A stretch of 64,000 nucleotides of DNA from Apostichopus japonicus (taxonomy: Eukaryota; Echinodermata; Holothuroidea; Aspidochirotida; Stichopodidae), in assembly GCF_037975245.1 (NCBI RefSeq), contig NC_092579.1:1551001-1615000 (forward strand). The letters run 5' to 3'. The notes below the pieces were generated by a model, which saw nothing but the letters and a program-made list of their open reading frames with translations, ran no database searches and had not been told where the DNA came from. Of the stretch, positions 37,440 to 61,600 are shown piece after piece. Within the stretch, counting starts at the first letter, position 1. Every line of letters begins with the position of its first letter. Made by a program: the position numbers and the translations under genes.

Positions 37440-38182
37440 ATTTATTTAATGCAAGGTGTTTATTTCACGAAAAAGATAATACTCTGTACAAGTCATTCAT
37501 TTCTGACATGACTGATATATGTCAACAGAAGAATCTTATCCTCAATTCGACAACATCCAAAGAAATGGTATTTGAAAATATTAACATCAAGCATGCAGGT
37601 CTCATCCAAACTAAATCCGAAAAACTATTAATTGAGGACTCTGAAGTTGAACGTGTGTCTCATACCATGTATCTTGGTGTGCGTATACCAGATAACAAAT
37701 TAACATTCACTGGTCATATTTCAAATATACTACGACGAGTCTACTACATTGTATCCACATTGACATATCTCGTTTCGTTCTTCTAATTAGACGTGAGGCA
37801 TAAAGTATTTGTGACATCGATTCTGCCCCATATAATATATGCAGCTGTGCCTGTTTGGTATCATTTTCTACTTGCCTGTGATAAACAAAGAATCAGAGCA
37901 TTCTTGAAGTATTGTGCTAAGATTTTCAGGTTGGATCATGAGAGTATGGTTGATCAGGTCAATGGTGGAGCTAGGCTTGAATTTATCAGACTAAGTAGGA
38001 ATATTCAAAGAGAAGAAAATCACCCGCTTCATGCAGAACTGAAATCAACGTGTCGACACACTAGCTATAATCTTAGGAATCGTGCATTGACACCAAAATA
38101 TAGAGTGCAAGTTTTCAGAAACTCGTTTGTATACAGAGCATCTATTTTTATTCAACATGACACTTTAAATGACTTGATTTGA
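37440..38182 (+). pseudogene. Non-LTR retrotransposon reverse transcriptase, 3' fragment with in-frame stop
   Basis: One frame runs from about 37440 to 38182, broken by TAA at 37784-37786. It encodes the end of a reverse transcriptase palm and the thumb/C-terminal region. Landmarks are NLILNSTTSKEMVF, HTMYLGVRIPDNKLTFTGHI, VTSILPHIIYAAVPVWY and a C-terminal RNRALTPKYRVQVFRNSF, as in CR1/jockey-like LINE ORF2 proteins. Where the family has a YADD-type catalytic box before TxLY, this copy reads HEKDNTLY, so the active site is lost. Endonuclease and most of the polymerase are missing. It is an inactive 5'-truncated copy. The exact clade is not resolvable by eye. Confidence 0.75.
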
Positions 38183-38435
38183 TGTAATCTGTATAGTTTC
38201 CACAACTTTTATTCCCTAATTGGGTTACTGCGTTCCTAACGTTTATACATTTTATGAATGCACATAACAATTTTATTTATTTTATTCATTATACTCGCCA
38301 ATTTCGTATTTATGAACTGTATTTTGTGCAAGTTATACTGGAATAAACGAAAAGAAGCGTGTATTCTCGTCTTTCAACAACCGCAGATCCATGGCCTTTG
38401 TAACGTTAACATGTTAGTTAGAAACAAAGTAATCA

Positions 38436-38439
<4 letters not shown>

Positions 38440-38503
<64 letters not shown>
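38440..38503. repeat. (TA)n microsatellite adjoining a dispersed element
   Basis: About 30 uninterrupted TA units. The next base starts a dispersed element beginning GACTTGCAGAAAAGAGAAGC. The same element is preceded by a microsatellite in each of its three copies here. Confidence 0.92.
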
Positions 38504-38506
<3 letters not shown>

Positions 38507-38681
38507 CTTGCAGAAAAGAGAAGCCACGAGATTAATCCATTATTTCACAACAATTGGCTTCATAAAATATAAATTTAGATGAGTGTTTGGTATAATGTCG
38601 ATATTGGTCAACCGAATCAATATTGTCGTAAAGCCTCAATAACGTTATTTTTTAATGAAAGAAAGTAAGGTTATAAAGATC
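38504..38681 (+). mobile_element. Microsatellite-linked dispersed element, copy 1
   Basis: The copy runs from GACTTGCAGAAAAGAGAAGC to GTTATAAAGATCA. It matches 44517-44696 closely and 38831-39000 more distantly. Upstream flanks of the three microsatellites differ, so the simple repeat travels with the element or marks its insertion end. Candidates are a retroposon with a simple tail (read on the minus strand) or a Helentron-like non-autonomous element. Confidence 0.65.
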
Positions 38682-38733
38682 ATGGTAAGATTTTATTCAC
38701 TACCCTCAAAGTTAATAACCTCTGATATGAATG

Positions 38734-38735
<2 letters not shown>

Positions 38736-38830
<95 letters not shown>
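38736..38830. repeat. (TA)n microsatellite, second array
   Basis: About 47 TA units, ending in CGACTTGCAAAAAGGGAAGTC, the start of the second copy of the dispersed element. Confidence 0.92.
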
Positions 38831-38831
<1 letters not shown>

Positions 38832-39000
38832 GACTTGCAAAAAGGGAAGTCACAATATTAATTCATTATTTACAACAATCAACTTCATAAAATCTAGATT
38901 TAGATGAGGGTTTTGCAGTGTCGGGATTGTCAGCTGAATAGGTGTCTTGTCTGAATAACGTTGTTATAATAAAAGAAGGGTATATAAGGGTTATTACAGT
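38831..39000 (+). mobile_element. Microsatellite-linked dispersed element, copy 2 (contains TATA box)
   Basis: This is a diverged copy of the 38504 element: GACTTGCAAAAAGGGAAGTC, AACTTCATAAAATCTAGATT, GAATAACGTTGTTATAATAA. Its right end contains TATATAAG at 38981-38988, about 92 bp before the start codon of the fibrinogen-related gene. Confidence 0.65.
38981..38988 (+). promoter_or_regulatory. Candidate TATA box for the fibrinogen-related gene
   Basis: TATATAAG, with GGG on both sides, lies 92 bp upstream of the ATG at 39073. That leaves room for a start site near 39010-39020 and a 5' UTR of about 55-60 nt. In the other two copies of the surrounding repeat the same place reads TTATAAAG (38671 and 44685). 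Promoter activity is inferred only. Confidence 0.5.
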
Positions 39001-39072
39001 ATACATGTTACTACGATTGCAGATGGTTTTCAGTTGTTTCCAGCCAGTGTGAAAGTTGATTGATATCTGAAT

Positions 39073-49651
<10,579 letters not shown>

Positions 49652-50974
49652 GAAATGGAGTACTCATGCCTACGGTATCTCTTTTACAAGGGTAAATTCA
49701 CGTACAATTAATGATTATGAACTACATGGAATATATAAAGACAAAACGATTTGATCATTGAATTATCAGTCGGTTTTCTCTCACGTATCGGCAGCATTTC
49801 ATTCCATACAATGTAATATTTATATTGTTTTATGGTTGGCATTGAGTCTTACTTTAATATTTGATTGCTTGATTTGTGACCGAAAGAAGCAACTGTCATC
49901 AGCAAACGGTTTATACTTGAGGGTTATCTCCAAATCGTTTTTGAAACAACTCCATCATTTTCTCATCGGAGACTATCATACGCAAAAGGAGTGTGGAGCG
50001 TATCACGCAAAGGTGCAAGCGATATTATCGCGGCAGGCGGCAGGAGACACTACGTTTAATGGGAGAGAGTTTGTTCAGTCCATCTCAATATCATTTTCTT
50101 TACTCAAGACAGTGTTTTCTAAATGTAACTGTATATACTTCTTGACTCGATCAATGGTGTAGGTTGTCTGTAATGTCATCATGACCGATGTTCTTTTACG
50201 TTGAAACTTACTTTACTAGTGCAGTGTTCTTGATTGGACTGGTTTGCCGTTTGGTTGTTCTCATCAATATGTATGTCTGCAACTAATGTAATTTCCTCAC
50301 TGGAAATATAATTTGTAAATTATGAAGAAAACAAAGACATGATTAAATCTCATCTCACTTGTCATGATGACATTGTTCACTCAGATATCGGTAGGTGTAT
50401 TCATAACAATTCATCAAATTAAATAAATATGGGTACAACATATACCTACGACACAAAGTAATGCTAAGAATATAGCTGGTACCGAAAATTAAAAAAATCA
50501 ATCCATTCCAGCATTTTTAGAAAACAATCCACTTTAGTAATCTTAATTTTCCATTATGTCAGCTATTTTTAACGTTCCTGTGTTCTCCAGTTGCATATTA
50601 ATAATTGTTACAACACCATACATTGGTCATATTGGCTAAACACCAATAATTGTTTGATTATACTTACATTTGCACGTAATATCTAACGTCACTTTTCCAT
50701 GTTTATTGTAGTGTTATAACTAATAGATTTTAAGCTATACGTGAAGAATTAAACATATGTTGAATCCCAAACGAACGGAGTTTTTGGAGGGTTTTAAGTT
50801 GTAACATCTGATATCCTCGTGCATATCCCTAATTTGTAGGTTTGATATGTATCATTGCAGTGCATGTTTGTATAACCATTTTTTAAATTAATGTGAGACT
50901 TGTCATAATTAAAGGAGATGTTTACCACAATTAAGCGTTGTCATCATTTAGTGATATATTTATTTAGATGCGAG
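49652..50974 (+). other. 3' UTR of the fibrinogen-related gene and intergenic DNA
   Basis: No further exon was seen. The candidate poly(A) signal AATAAA at 50422-50427 would give a 3' UTR of about 0.8 kb. Confidence 0.4.
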
Positions 50975-51248
<274 letters not shown>

Positions 51249-51305
51249 AAGTAATATTTATATAGCGCATAATCAGCAAAGCTGCTCAAAGCGCTTTACA
51301 AATGT
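51249..51305 (+). repeat. TATATAGCGC...AAGCGCTTTACAA terminal motif
   Basis: Directly after the ATC tract comes AATATTTATATAGCGC, then CTCAAAGCGCTTTACAAATG, with AGCGC/GCGCT as a short dyad. A simple ATC tract next to this motif suggests the end of a dispersed retroposon. Its 5' part was not identified. Confidence 0.45.
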
Positions 51306-51429
51306 AAAACCTAAAAACAAATAGTAACAAAAACCTAAATATTAAATTTATAGAACCAATAAGGCACAAAATAGAGAAGCTTAAAGCAACAACATAAAAA
51401 ACACCCGTACTATACGATAATAAATGAAG

Positions 51430-54030
51430 CCCTAAACGCATATAGTCCAAATTTATTTGACGTAGTTAGGAGGGGGCAAAGTTTCGGGCACAAAATCGTG
51501 GGGTTTAGCGAATACTTGTTCGATCGTCTTCAAACTTCGTACGGAAGTAGCTGAGGTCAAGACCTTTTGATCCAGGTCGAGAAACCTTGACATCCGGGTC
51601 GAGGTCATAGGTCACCGGGAGGTCAAACATGAACTAGGTCGAAAATTTTCGAAATTTGGCTAGGGGCATTCTATGAGGTTGTACGAGTTGTGTGCAGGTC
51701 GATTTTTTGACCGGAAGTCACGTGGGACAAAACGGCGGCAAGGTCAAAGTTAACCCTCAAGTGAACTCTAGAGACGTGAAAATATTACACCCTGTAAAAT
51801 ACCTCCCAGATGTAGGATCGAGTTCATGTTCACGGTCGATGTACCTCTAGTATGCAGTAATTAGCCGAAGAATTTTAAGAGGATCATAAATTACTTCCGG
51901 GTTTTAAACCAACCCATAGTTAACCACAAGGGAAGCTGTAACTCATAGACAGTAGGTGCTATGGCCTGGTAATTCGGCACGTATGTGTTAGACGATAGGT
52001 CTACTATCGATCTGCCTCGGGAAGTTGCCATCTGATTCTTTCCGGAAGTGACGTCACATAGTGGGGGCATTTATGTTGAGGTTCATATCTTCTTTGTTCG
52101 TGTAAATATTTTTTTAATTCAAGGTGTCATATAATAGGGTATATAAACCTACGTACGCATAAGGAGTTTCGAGGTAATCGGTGGACCCAAGACAAAATGG
52201 CCGCCAAAACAAAAATGTTGTGAAAATTGCTTAATATATTCATAATATATCAAGACGAGGTCAAAGCTACCTCTAAATAGCTCAAAAAATGTTTAATTAT
52301 GTGCTAATGCTTAATCTCGAAGTTCAAGTCATTTGGAAAATGTTGAATTTTGGGGACCTGGGGTCGCCCCCTCCCCAAGCTCAAAATTTATACATCATCC
52401 GATTTTTACCAAAACTGATATTCTGACGTAAAATGAACCGCTGAAGCCGATTAAACAATTTTCGAGATCTTATCTCTACCAATTATTGAGTTATTAATTA
52501 AAAACGACCAATTATGTACCTGCCGAATGTTTCCAACCCCCATAACTTTTTAACCGAACATCACAGGGAGTTGCAGTTAGTACCGTTGGAATTGTCTTGA
52601 GAGTAAGTATCAGAATTATCGACCAATTAATTTTTTAAGACGGTTAACCGACCTGGTAGGCCGGATATTCGTGATCTCGTGACCTTTGACCCGAGTAACC
52701 GGGGAAAAGTCGGATAGGTTGGAATACCGTCAATAAGTACGATTATTAATTTTTAGGACGATATTCGGTCGTTTGGTACCGGTAATCGAAAATTATCAGA
52801 AATTGGCCCTTTTTGCCTTTTTTGGTGCCACCATATCTCCGAAAGGGTAATAGATGCGGGATAACGGATTGCAGATTCGGATTTTGGGAGTCATTTTGAG
52901 TCGAGAAGAAGTCCAGTATGAGAGAAAATATTGAATAGATAGATCAAAATCAATATGAAAATCAATTTCTACATTGACTCTGTACAGGGGTCACAAGTAT
53001 TAACGGACCTCGAGGGACTTTTTCGGGGACGGTATTTTGGACCTCTATAACTCCCTCGGGGAATAAGATAGGGCCACCAAACTTGCGTAGCTTGTCGAAT
53101 GTACCATAAATATTGTACAGTTTTCACAAAGATTTAGGCAGGTCCAATTCTTGAGCAAGCGCATTAGAAATTAGATCGGGCCCAATTGATGTAGGCTATA
53201 TACGGGATATACGGGGATGGATTTTTATAAAATAATTGACCCACTTGCCGTTAAAGGAAGGGCTAAAATTTATGCAGGGTATATTTAAAGGTCTGTTTTA
53301 TCACCTTAATTAAAATCGCGGCGGTCCAATACCCCTACCGGTATTAACGGCCCATCAAAGGTAAAAACTTGAACAGAGAGGACGTGAACAAAATAGTGGT
53401 CCGAACGGCATCGGACTAAAACAAGTCACTCCAAGCCAGAGGGAGTTGACCTCGGACTTGAAATTCACTGTGCACATACCTTTGGGTGTCTACTAAACAC
53501 CATATCATCGATAGGACGGGTAAACACCCCAGTGGAGGATGAGAAGCCATCAAAGGGAGGCATTGGTTATTCGACATTATAGACGATTCAGCCCAGCTAT
53601 GGTGATTTTCAAGACTAACAGGCCTCGGGAGGGGGCTAGGACTTCTCATTCACAGGGGTAGCTCCCGGGCTCTAAAGATTAGGTTTCATGACAAAGTTAA
53701 GGTTTCGCATGACCCCTTCAAGAGATACGGCCCTACAAAGGTGACAGATCGTATGAAAATTGGTGGAAAGGGGCCCTGCCAGAAATCATATCCATCAGAG
53801 CCACAGGAAAGAGGCCTCGGAATTGACATTCAATATACCGGTACCTAAGGGTGTCCACTACTCATTCTGAAAACGGTAATCCCATACGAACACCCCAGTC
53901 TAGGGTGGGGAATAATCGACGGCGTACCATGCATTCATTGCATTGTCAGTGAATAGAGGGGACGTGGTCCTAACGGTGAAGGAGACAAATCGTGTGGACA
54001 CGTGGTGAACAGTTTCTGTTTTGCCAAGTG
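51430..54030. repeat. 2.6-kb CpG-rich non-coding block with internal diverged repeats
   Basis: The base composition differs from its flanks: richer in G+C and in CpG (TTCGATCGTC, CCGGAAGT, GGTCGAGG), with few simple tracts. No frame has a recognisable domain. At least one internal duplication is visible: about 53428-53545 and 53795-53915 share the order CTCGG..TTGA..ATTCA, ACCT..GGGTGTC, ATCGATAGG or similar, and AACACCCCAGT. Identity unknown: an eroded large transposon, an old satellite or a non-coding RNA locus are all possible. Confidence 0.55.
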
Positions 54031-55655
54031 AACGATACCCACATGACTTGACTTTCGTATAGTTTCGTATAGTCTCTGTATGGTTGCAGTTTCAGAGGCT
54101 AGCTGCGTTGACAGATTATCTGAGTCTGTCACGTTAATCACCAGCGTCCTTACTTTGTAGTTACCTACATGACTATACTCCCCGGTGTATTATCCGACAA
54201 AAAATAACACTATGAACAACAGAAGAGTTCTTCCTGATACTGCAAGCACTTCCCGCCTAGTAAAATACTGCATATTTGCAGCCAAATGCAGTTCTAATTA
54301 TTTGTTGTTCTTATATTTCGTCTCAGCCTACTGAACTCTAGTCCGATGGCAAGCTATTCAAATATCTTACATCACTGCTCATTTACTAGCCGTGCGGCTG
54401 GGGTAGTTTTATTAACTTTTCTTAAAGGATGAGTAGGCTACATCATTTTCAAAAGGCCCAATAATGAGAAAAAAGAAGGAACAAAAGGCCTGTTTCTGGC
54501 TTTAACACCCCAGAGAAATACAACAACTGAAATACAATGACTCAAACTTTTCTTTGTTTTCTATATCAAAAGAAAATAATAGTATAAATGTACATGAACA
54601 GAAAACACTTAAAGTGTGTAATGATGAGGAAAGTTCAATCAATGCCTTGTGAAGTTATTAATTATACAAACTTGTAACCTAGTAATGCAAAGCCACACCT
54701 CTCATAAATATAGTTATCGATTTGTAGGCTACCAACCAATAACATAGTAACGTTTGACCATGTGACCTCATTAATATTCATTATGAGCTCCAAAATCAAT
54801 AGGGTTTATCTAATTATGATGGACCACCCACCCACCTATCAAGACTGTTATTGATCAATCATTCCCTAGTCTAGTTATTGTGCATACCAACTTCGGTTAC
54901 AAAAGTAAATATCATCCCGCCTCCTCATAAATATGCATGATATCAATTGCAAGACACATCAGCATGTTTAGTGTTCATGTTTGGTGTACCAATATCACCA
55001 TACCAAGTGTAAAGAAACTCCAAGTTACATATATGATGAATCATAGCCAGAATATTACTCATTGTGGATTAAATCTCCACTTGTTGGAATTTGCATTGCA
55101 TCTCACACATGTCCAAGGATTTGAGAAGACTTTATCTTGGAAGAATAGTCTTTTGTATCCTGTAAAAACTGCCTTTTTGCAGACAATGTTATGTTATACA
55201 TGGCCAATCACAAATTTGCAACGATTATTATTACATGTAGCCTATGAAAATTCAATGAGATAACGATTACACAGGTGGAGTAGATTACATTTTAACATCT
55301 CAAAGTCAAACAGACCCCAAAGTTAGTCTTCAATCTAATTCTCAAAATATCTTGGTGAAATTTTAGCTGTAGGACAAAATAATATCCTCTCGCTTGAACA
55401 AAAATTGGAGAAGAAACATTATTTAGGTCTACCTGGAAAATCCAGACGAATCTTCAATACATAATCCTGCAGTTTCTCTTCCAGATAATTAGGACCTAAC
55501 TTATTGTGCACGGTCTACGTACCTGGGTATGTGTATATCCAGGGAATGCTTGTGATTGGCTGAAACACTAAAGCTTTTATGAGATCAATCTTGATTGGTG
55601 CTAACATACAGCTGCGGTCGTTCACATCAAGTTATTCTTCTGAACTCACACGCCC
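54031..55655. other. Intergenic / 3' flank of the minus-strand membrane-protein gene
   Basis: AT-rich DNA with short random frames. A TTTATT (AATAAA on the minus strand) could not be placed with confidence close to the stop at 55656. No other gene was seen. Confidence 0.4.
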
Positions 55656-58600
55656 TCAACTTCCCACCAAACCGAAATTGTTCGTTTCATTAAGTTCTGA
55701 ATTAGTTGTCAGTTTTCTTCTTATCAGTAGACAAATAACTGATACAAAGATAAGAGAGACAGAAAGAGAGAGAATGACGATGACAATGGTTGGGAGAGTT
55801 GGCCTCGTGGAATCTCCATCTTCCGTTTCATCTGTATAGAGTGTCGTCATGTAATCAGCTGAAAATATTCATCAAATAAAGCAATCATATCACAAACAAC
55901 GTATAAACAACAATTCATTATTTTATTAAATATTACGTGATCGTCCTCACCGAAAGATTTCATAAACCACAGTGAACGCGCTTGTACGAACATTGGTCGC
56001 GAACACTTTTCGTTAGGTCGTGGAGTGTTTTGCAGACGTCGAAATCTTTATCTACAGCTTTTCGACGAACATCTTGGTTATTTGACTTTACAAGATATCC
56101 TAGCACTCAAGCAAAGTATCATTCACTATCAAATTACGAGCACCCCTTTATTGCAATTCTGTGTCATTTATTCACGTACAACTGATTGATGTAGGAATAT
56201 AGTGCACATTATACAAGACCATGTTTCTTACGCATGTGACCACCGTACACTATACGGTATTTCTATACTGTATAGTTTCTGTCTATGTGGGTGGTACACT
56301 TTCTGTAAGGTACAGTCATAGGCGTAGGAGGCGGGGGCTGAAAATTTGGGCAATGTGATGATAATTTTTCGAGCACCTAATGAAAGAAAAATAACTTGCA
56401 ACGTGTTTTTCAATGATTAAACTTCTATTATTATGATCATTATTATTGTAACGACTTCCCCAATAATGATAACCAATATGGTAAGGTAATAACAAGGCAA
56501 ATGTTTGTATGTTATTGGCATGCGATGTAATAACCGATGCATGCCTATATGATATGCACATTAACATGTTGAGCTCGCGAACAATTTTGGTTATATTTTT
56601 CGGGCAAGTCGGTACAGCCCCCCCCCCCCCAATCAAATTAGGCTCCTACACCTATGGGTACAGTCTATGAGTAACGGGTGTTTCAACTTACTCTGGGTAG
56701 GCCTATAGGAAGGACAACACTCTTCTGGTACATCTGTTCCTCCGTCACAGTTTTCTTTGGTGCAGTTGACGGTACCATTCAAACACATACATTCTGTACA
56801 ATTATCAGGACGAATCACCGTTTTGTCATGGAAAGAAATTCCTTCGTAGGCACAGCCAATACCTGCACCTTCGATTCCTTGTTAAACAAACATAAAAATC
56901 ATATCATTTGTTTAAATTTTTGTTTTCCCATAACTGTAGACGCGCTACCGTATACATGTTATAAAGAAAAAAGATGAGATCGTAAACGTATAGTCCATTA
57001 CTTCATATTATAATACAGATCTGTGTACTGAATTTCCAACAAGCACACTAGGCTTTAGCGCTGATTCGCTTTGAGTTGCCTTACAACGATATGTCACTCA
57101 ATAAACTTTTACACTGAAAACTTAAATTGGTTCACCGACTAACATAACGTTAGTCCATCTGGTGCCTCTCCCGACTAACATAGCCTTGGTCAGCTGCTAT
57201 ACCGACTAATTTATTCCTTAGTCAGTTGGATTTCTTAGTCGGTCATCTTAGTCCGTCAGCTTAGTCGATCAACAATTTCTTAGTCGGTAAATGTATATTA
57301 GTCAGTTACATTAGTTGGTGACATTAGTCGGTCTTTACCGACTAATTTATATGAGCCACCGACTAGTTTATAGCAGGTTTTACATTAGTCAGGATGGTGC
57401 CTCTCCCGACTAACCTTTCTTAGTCCGTATCGACTGACTAGTTGCACCGACTAGATTCACTGAAAGAATTAAACCCAACTAGTTTCACTGACTAGAACCA
57501 CTGAAAGAAAAGAGAGCAGAAGAAACACAAATAATGTGTACGTTGGCAGTATTTATTTCTGATAAAACTTCTGATGTCTACAAAAGGCTGACTTTCGACA
57601 GATAGAGAAGAAATCACTGTAAATAAAATCTGAAAATCTGATTTTTTTCCCAACAAAGTTAAGACAAGTTAATGGATCAAACATGAATCGCAAAAGTATA
57701 GCACTGCACAATAATGCAAAGTTGAATCTTGGGCAAGGGTTCCTCATGACTTTCCTTTTAAAGTGGTACCCCAAATCGACACCAGTTAAGTCTTCACGAA
57801 CAAAGAGTGTTTCTCTTAACTACAAATGGCCTCCCACTTGTCTTCAGGAAGCCAAAATCTGCACTATTATTGACCTGTGAACAGAAAATATGATATACGT
57901 GTAAGCACAGATACAGATATAGCACATGATAACTCACATTATCATAAACATACATTTACATTAAAATTTTATAACATATTGGGAGGTATACATTTAAATC
58001 TAGGTCCCTCAAATTATAAGCCAGGAATAGCAGCTTTACCAAATTATTATTAGCTTTGCACAGCATAACACCAAGTTATTTCTCAAAGCTTAATAATTAT
58101 GTTAATCATGTTAATAATGATCCCAATAGACCGGGATCCCAGAGGGTTTGGTTAGCTGGGAAGGTAACCAATTGCCTTGTACATCACAATGTTCACAGTG
58201 CATTCCTGTATATGAAACCAGACGACTGGCAAACCGACTGTGGTGGGTGTGGCTGGGAGAGCAATTTTAAAGTCACCAGAGAGCTAGCCTAGATCAGTTT
58301 TCATGGTAACACATCAAAGTAAGTACAATGTGTCAGGTATGGCCCCAAGAGCAACAAATGGCCATTGCCAGTAATTATTGGTGGTGGGGTACCCCTGCCA
58401 GTGATCTATATTTGACCCCTCAAGGCTGACCTAGGTCAGCTCATGAGGTAACCACTTGAAACCTACTGGAAAATGTTGGTTAGGGCTTCAGATACAACTG
58501 ATGGGCATTGCCAGTAATTTTTATTAGTGGGGTACCCCTGCCAGTAGACCCCCAAAATGCCCATCCCCCATTGACCTAGATTAGCTCATGAGGTAACCAG

Positions 58601-61600
58601 TTGAAAACTACTGTAAAATGATTGGCAGGACTCTATATATGTAAGGGATGGGCATTTCCAGTAATTTATATTAGTGGGGTACCCCTGCCAGTAGACCCCC
58701 AAAAAGCCCCCCCTCATTGATCTAGGTCAGCTCATGATTTAACCAGTTGAAAACTACTGGAAAATTATTAACAGGATTCTATATGTAAGGGATGGGCAGA
58801 CTCTGGCAGTGGTGGCCCACCAATATAAAATACTGGAAATGCCCATCCTTACATATGAAGTGATACCTATCATTTTCCTGTAGGTTTCAACTGGTCAAAT
58901 CATGAGCTCACCTAGGTCAATGAGGGGATGGGCATATTGGGGGTCTACTGGCAGGGGTACCCCACCAATAAAAATTACTGGCAATGCCCATCCCTTGTAT
59001 CTGAAGTCCTAACCAACATTTTCCAGTAGGTTTCAAGTGGTTACCTCATGAGCTGACCTAGGTCAGCCGTGAGGGGTCAATTATAGATCACTGGCAGGGG
59101 TACCCCACCACCAATAATTACTGGCAATGGCCATTTGTTGCTCTTGGGGCCATACCTGACACATTGTTCTTACTTTGATGTGGTTACCATGAAAGCTGCT
59201 CTAGGTTAGCTATTAGGTGACTTTAAAATTGCTCTCCCAGCCACATCCACCACAGTCGGTTTGCCAGTCGTCAGGTTTCATATACAGGAATGCAATGTGA
59301 ACATTGTGATGTACCAGGCAATTGGTTACCTTCCCAGCTAACCAAACCCTCTGGACTCCCGCTCTACAGATCAGTGAAAATTTGACCAAACTTTTGAAGC
59401 TTGCACGTAAATGATAAACTAGACTGTTTTTTTTTTTTAAAACAGGTTATGAAAAGTATCTTAAATATCATTAAACAGTTGGGTACAATAGTTAAACTCA
59501 CTCTTCCATCTTTTTTCTCTATGGTACTTGTTCCTTTGCTTTTTGGACTCTTGGATAAACTCTTTTGTTCTGCGAAGGGTACCAATATATCATCTTAAAA
59601 CATGTCTTTAAGCCATATATAACACAGTTCTCCTCTTCTGTTGTTGCCTCCACACTGGTGTCGTACATCACAGGAAAGCTCACCCTTGACTTAGATATTT
59701 GGCTTTTCAATTCCTGCTGGAAAAAAGAAACAGCAAAGTATTCATCATTTGAAAAAAAAATATAATAAAGTTGTCACCACAAAGTTATGTGAGATTTGCT
59801 TCCACTTTAGTCTCAAAAAAACAAACCCAAAGTTTGAAGCAGACTGTATAAAGCTGAAAATTTGAACGAGAGTGTCATCACCATTGCAACCAGAATCAAG
59901 TGCCCAGAATACAGAGATAATAAAACATGGGCTAAATCTTTGTTTGTTTTTATGATCTTTAAAAATATAAAATTTTAGAAACAGAAATGCACTGAGCCAA
60001 CTTATTTATAGGCCTAATCGTTTTTAGTTGTTATTTTGCTTGCTCACATAACAAGCCTGTTTAGACCTAGGCTAGAGGAGAATCAGTACTTTGTTACACT
60101 AAGTTTGTCTACGGTCGTTTTGATTTAGTCTTACTAGTAGTACTAAAGTATATAATGGACCGGCGAAGACTAGAGAATACCCAGAGTTTTAGTAACTGCG
60201 TTAAACTGTATCATCTGATCTATTATTTACGCCAATGAGTTTCATTCAATCTAGGATCAAAAAGAGAAAACTAATTAATCTTAACCTTTAAACTTTGCTA
60301 CTAAACAGATATGCTTGAATTACAAATAAATGTCAAAAAAACATCATAATCTAGGAATCGATGCATATACATACACATAAACAGAATAATTTGAATTCGC
60401 GCAAGTGAACCCTGCACTACATTGGACAGTAAAAAAACGTGCAATTAGACCAAACTAAACATACTAAATTTTCCGTTACTTCTACATAAAATATCAATAC
60501 AAATACAACAACTTACTCTTTTGGCAGTATACTAAAAGCACATGTTATAATAACTTCAGACTATCAAGCTTTCCTGAGAAAAAAACGGTTAATACTTCTT
60601 ACAGTAAGCAAGTCGACCGTGAAGGAATGTCGCAATTGTTTCCTGGGCGTGACCGGAAATTAAATACTAAAAAATGATAAATGAAAAGGTTAAATAGAAC
60701 TGAAGCGTGCATCCTGACTGCTCGCAACATATAATACCGTTGACTAGCCAACATAATGTGTTCAGCCGACTGTGACTGTACGTTTGAAGGTCTAGCCTTG
60801 CTTATTCAATATCACAAAGCCTACCCATTTAGATTCACATGGGAAATTACAGGAAATCTTTACCAAATGAGTGTAGACTTCAAATAAACTATTGAGCATT
60901 ATAGTTCCAGCATTTGTTTGGGAATAAATTAGAAGATTATGTGCCACTGTTCAATCTAGCCCAATACACACATAACACATTGTTAATTGGTGTTTAGAAT
61001 GCACACTTTAGTGTTGAGAATGCACTGCAGTACCCAGTAGAAGCCTATAGGCTACTCACTGTCATTGCACTTGTGTATTGCGAAACGCCAACGTGACAAC
61101 GGTAGCGTTACACTAACCATAATACAGTACTAGTGCCAGTGGCCTAACAATTAACTTTAATTTTACCTTCTAGTTAAAGGAATAACAGGTAGGCCGATGA
61201 TCCAGTTAATACCTCCATTCTTCTAAAGACCTTCTTGGGTGATTTACGGTTGAAAGTTGCTTAGAGTGATCGTATGAAACTATGCCAAGCCCAGCAAGCT
61301 GCCGTTGCCTCTCGGTTTCCAAATTGAAGTGAATCGAATTGGGTTAAAATACATTGGTCCGTCGACACCGACTAAGCTACGATTATGGCGTAAATCGGGT
61401 GTCCGTATCGTTCTTAGTCCATGGGTTAAAATACCTTAGTCCGTCGCCACCGACTAAGCTGCGATTATATTTTCCTTAGTCAGTGTAAACTAACTAAGAA
61501 GCAGCGATGAAACGAAGATTTTTGCTAGTCCTGGTGCATTGACTAACGTTAAAGACTAATTTAACGTTAGTCCGTGGCAATATTGACTAGTTTATTTTTT

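Noticed and set aside
38258-38861. Frames ending in repeated Tyr-Ile
   Set aside because: They read through (TA)n microsatellites.
54937-55263. Open frame of 108 codons on the plus strand
   Set aside because: No domain and an AT-rich background. It lies in the 3' flank of the opposite-strand gene.
57683-57880. Possible transposase exon in the EnSpm-like element
   Set aside because: Neither strand gives a recognisable transposase motif, and candidate acceptors lead quickly to stop codons.
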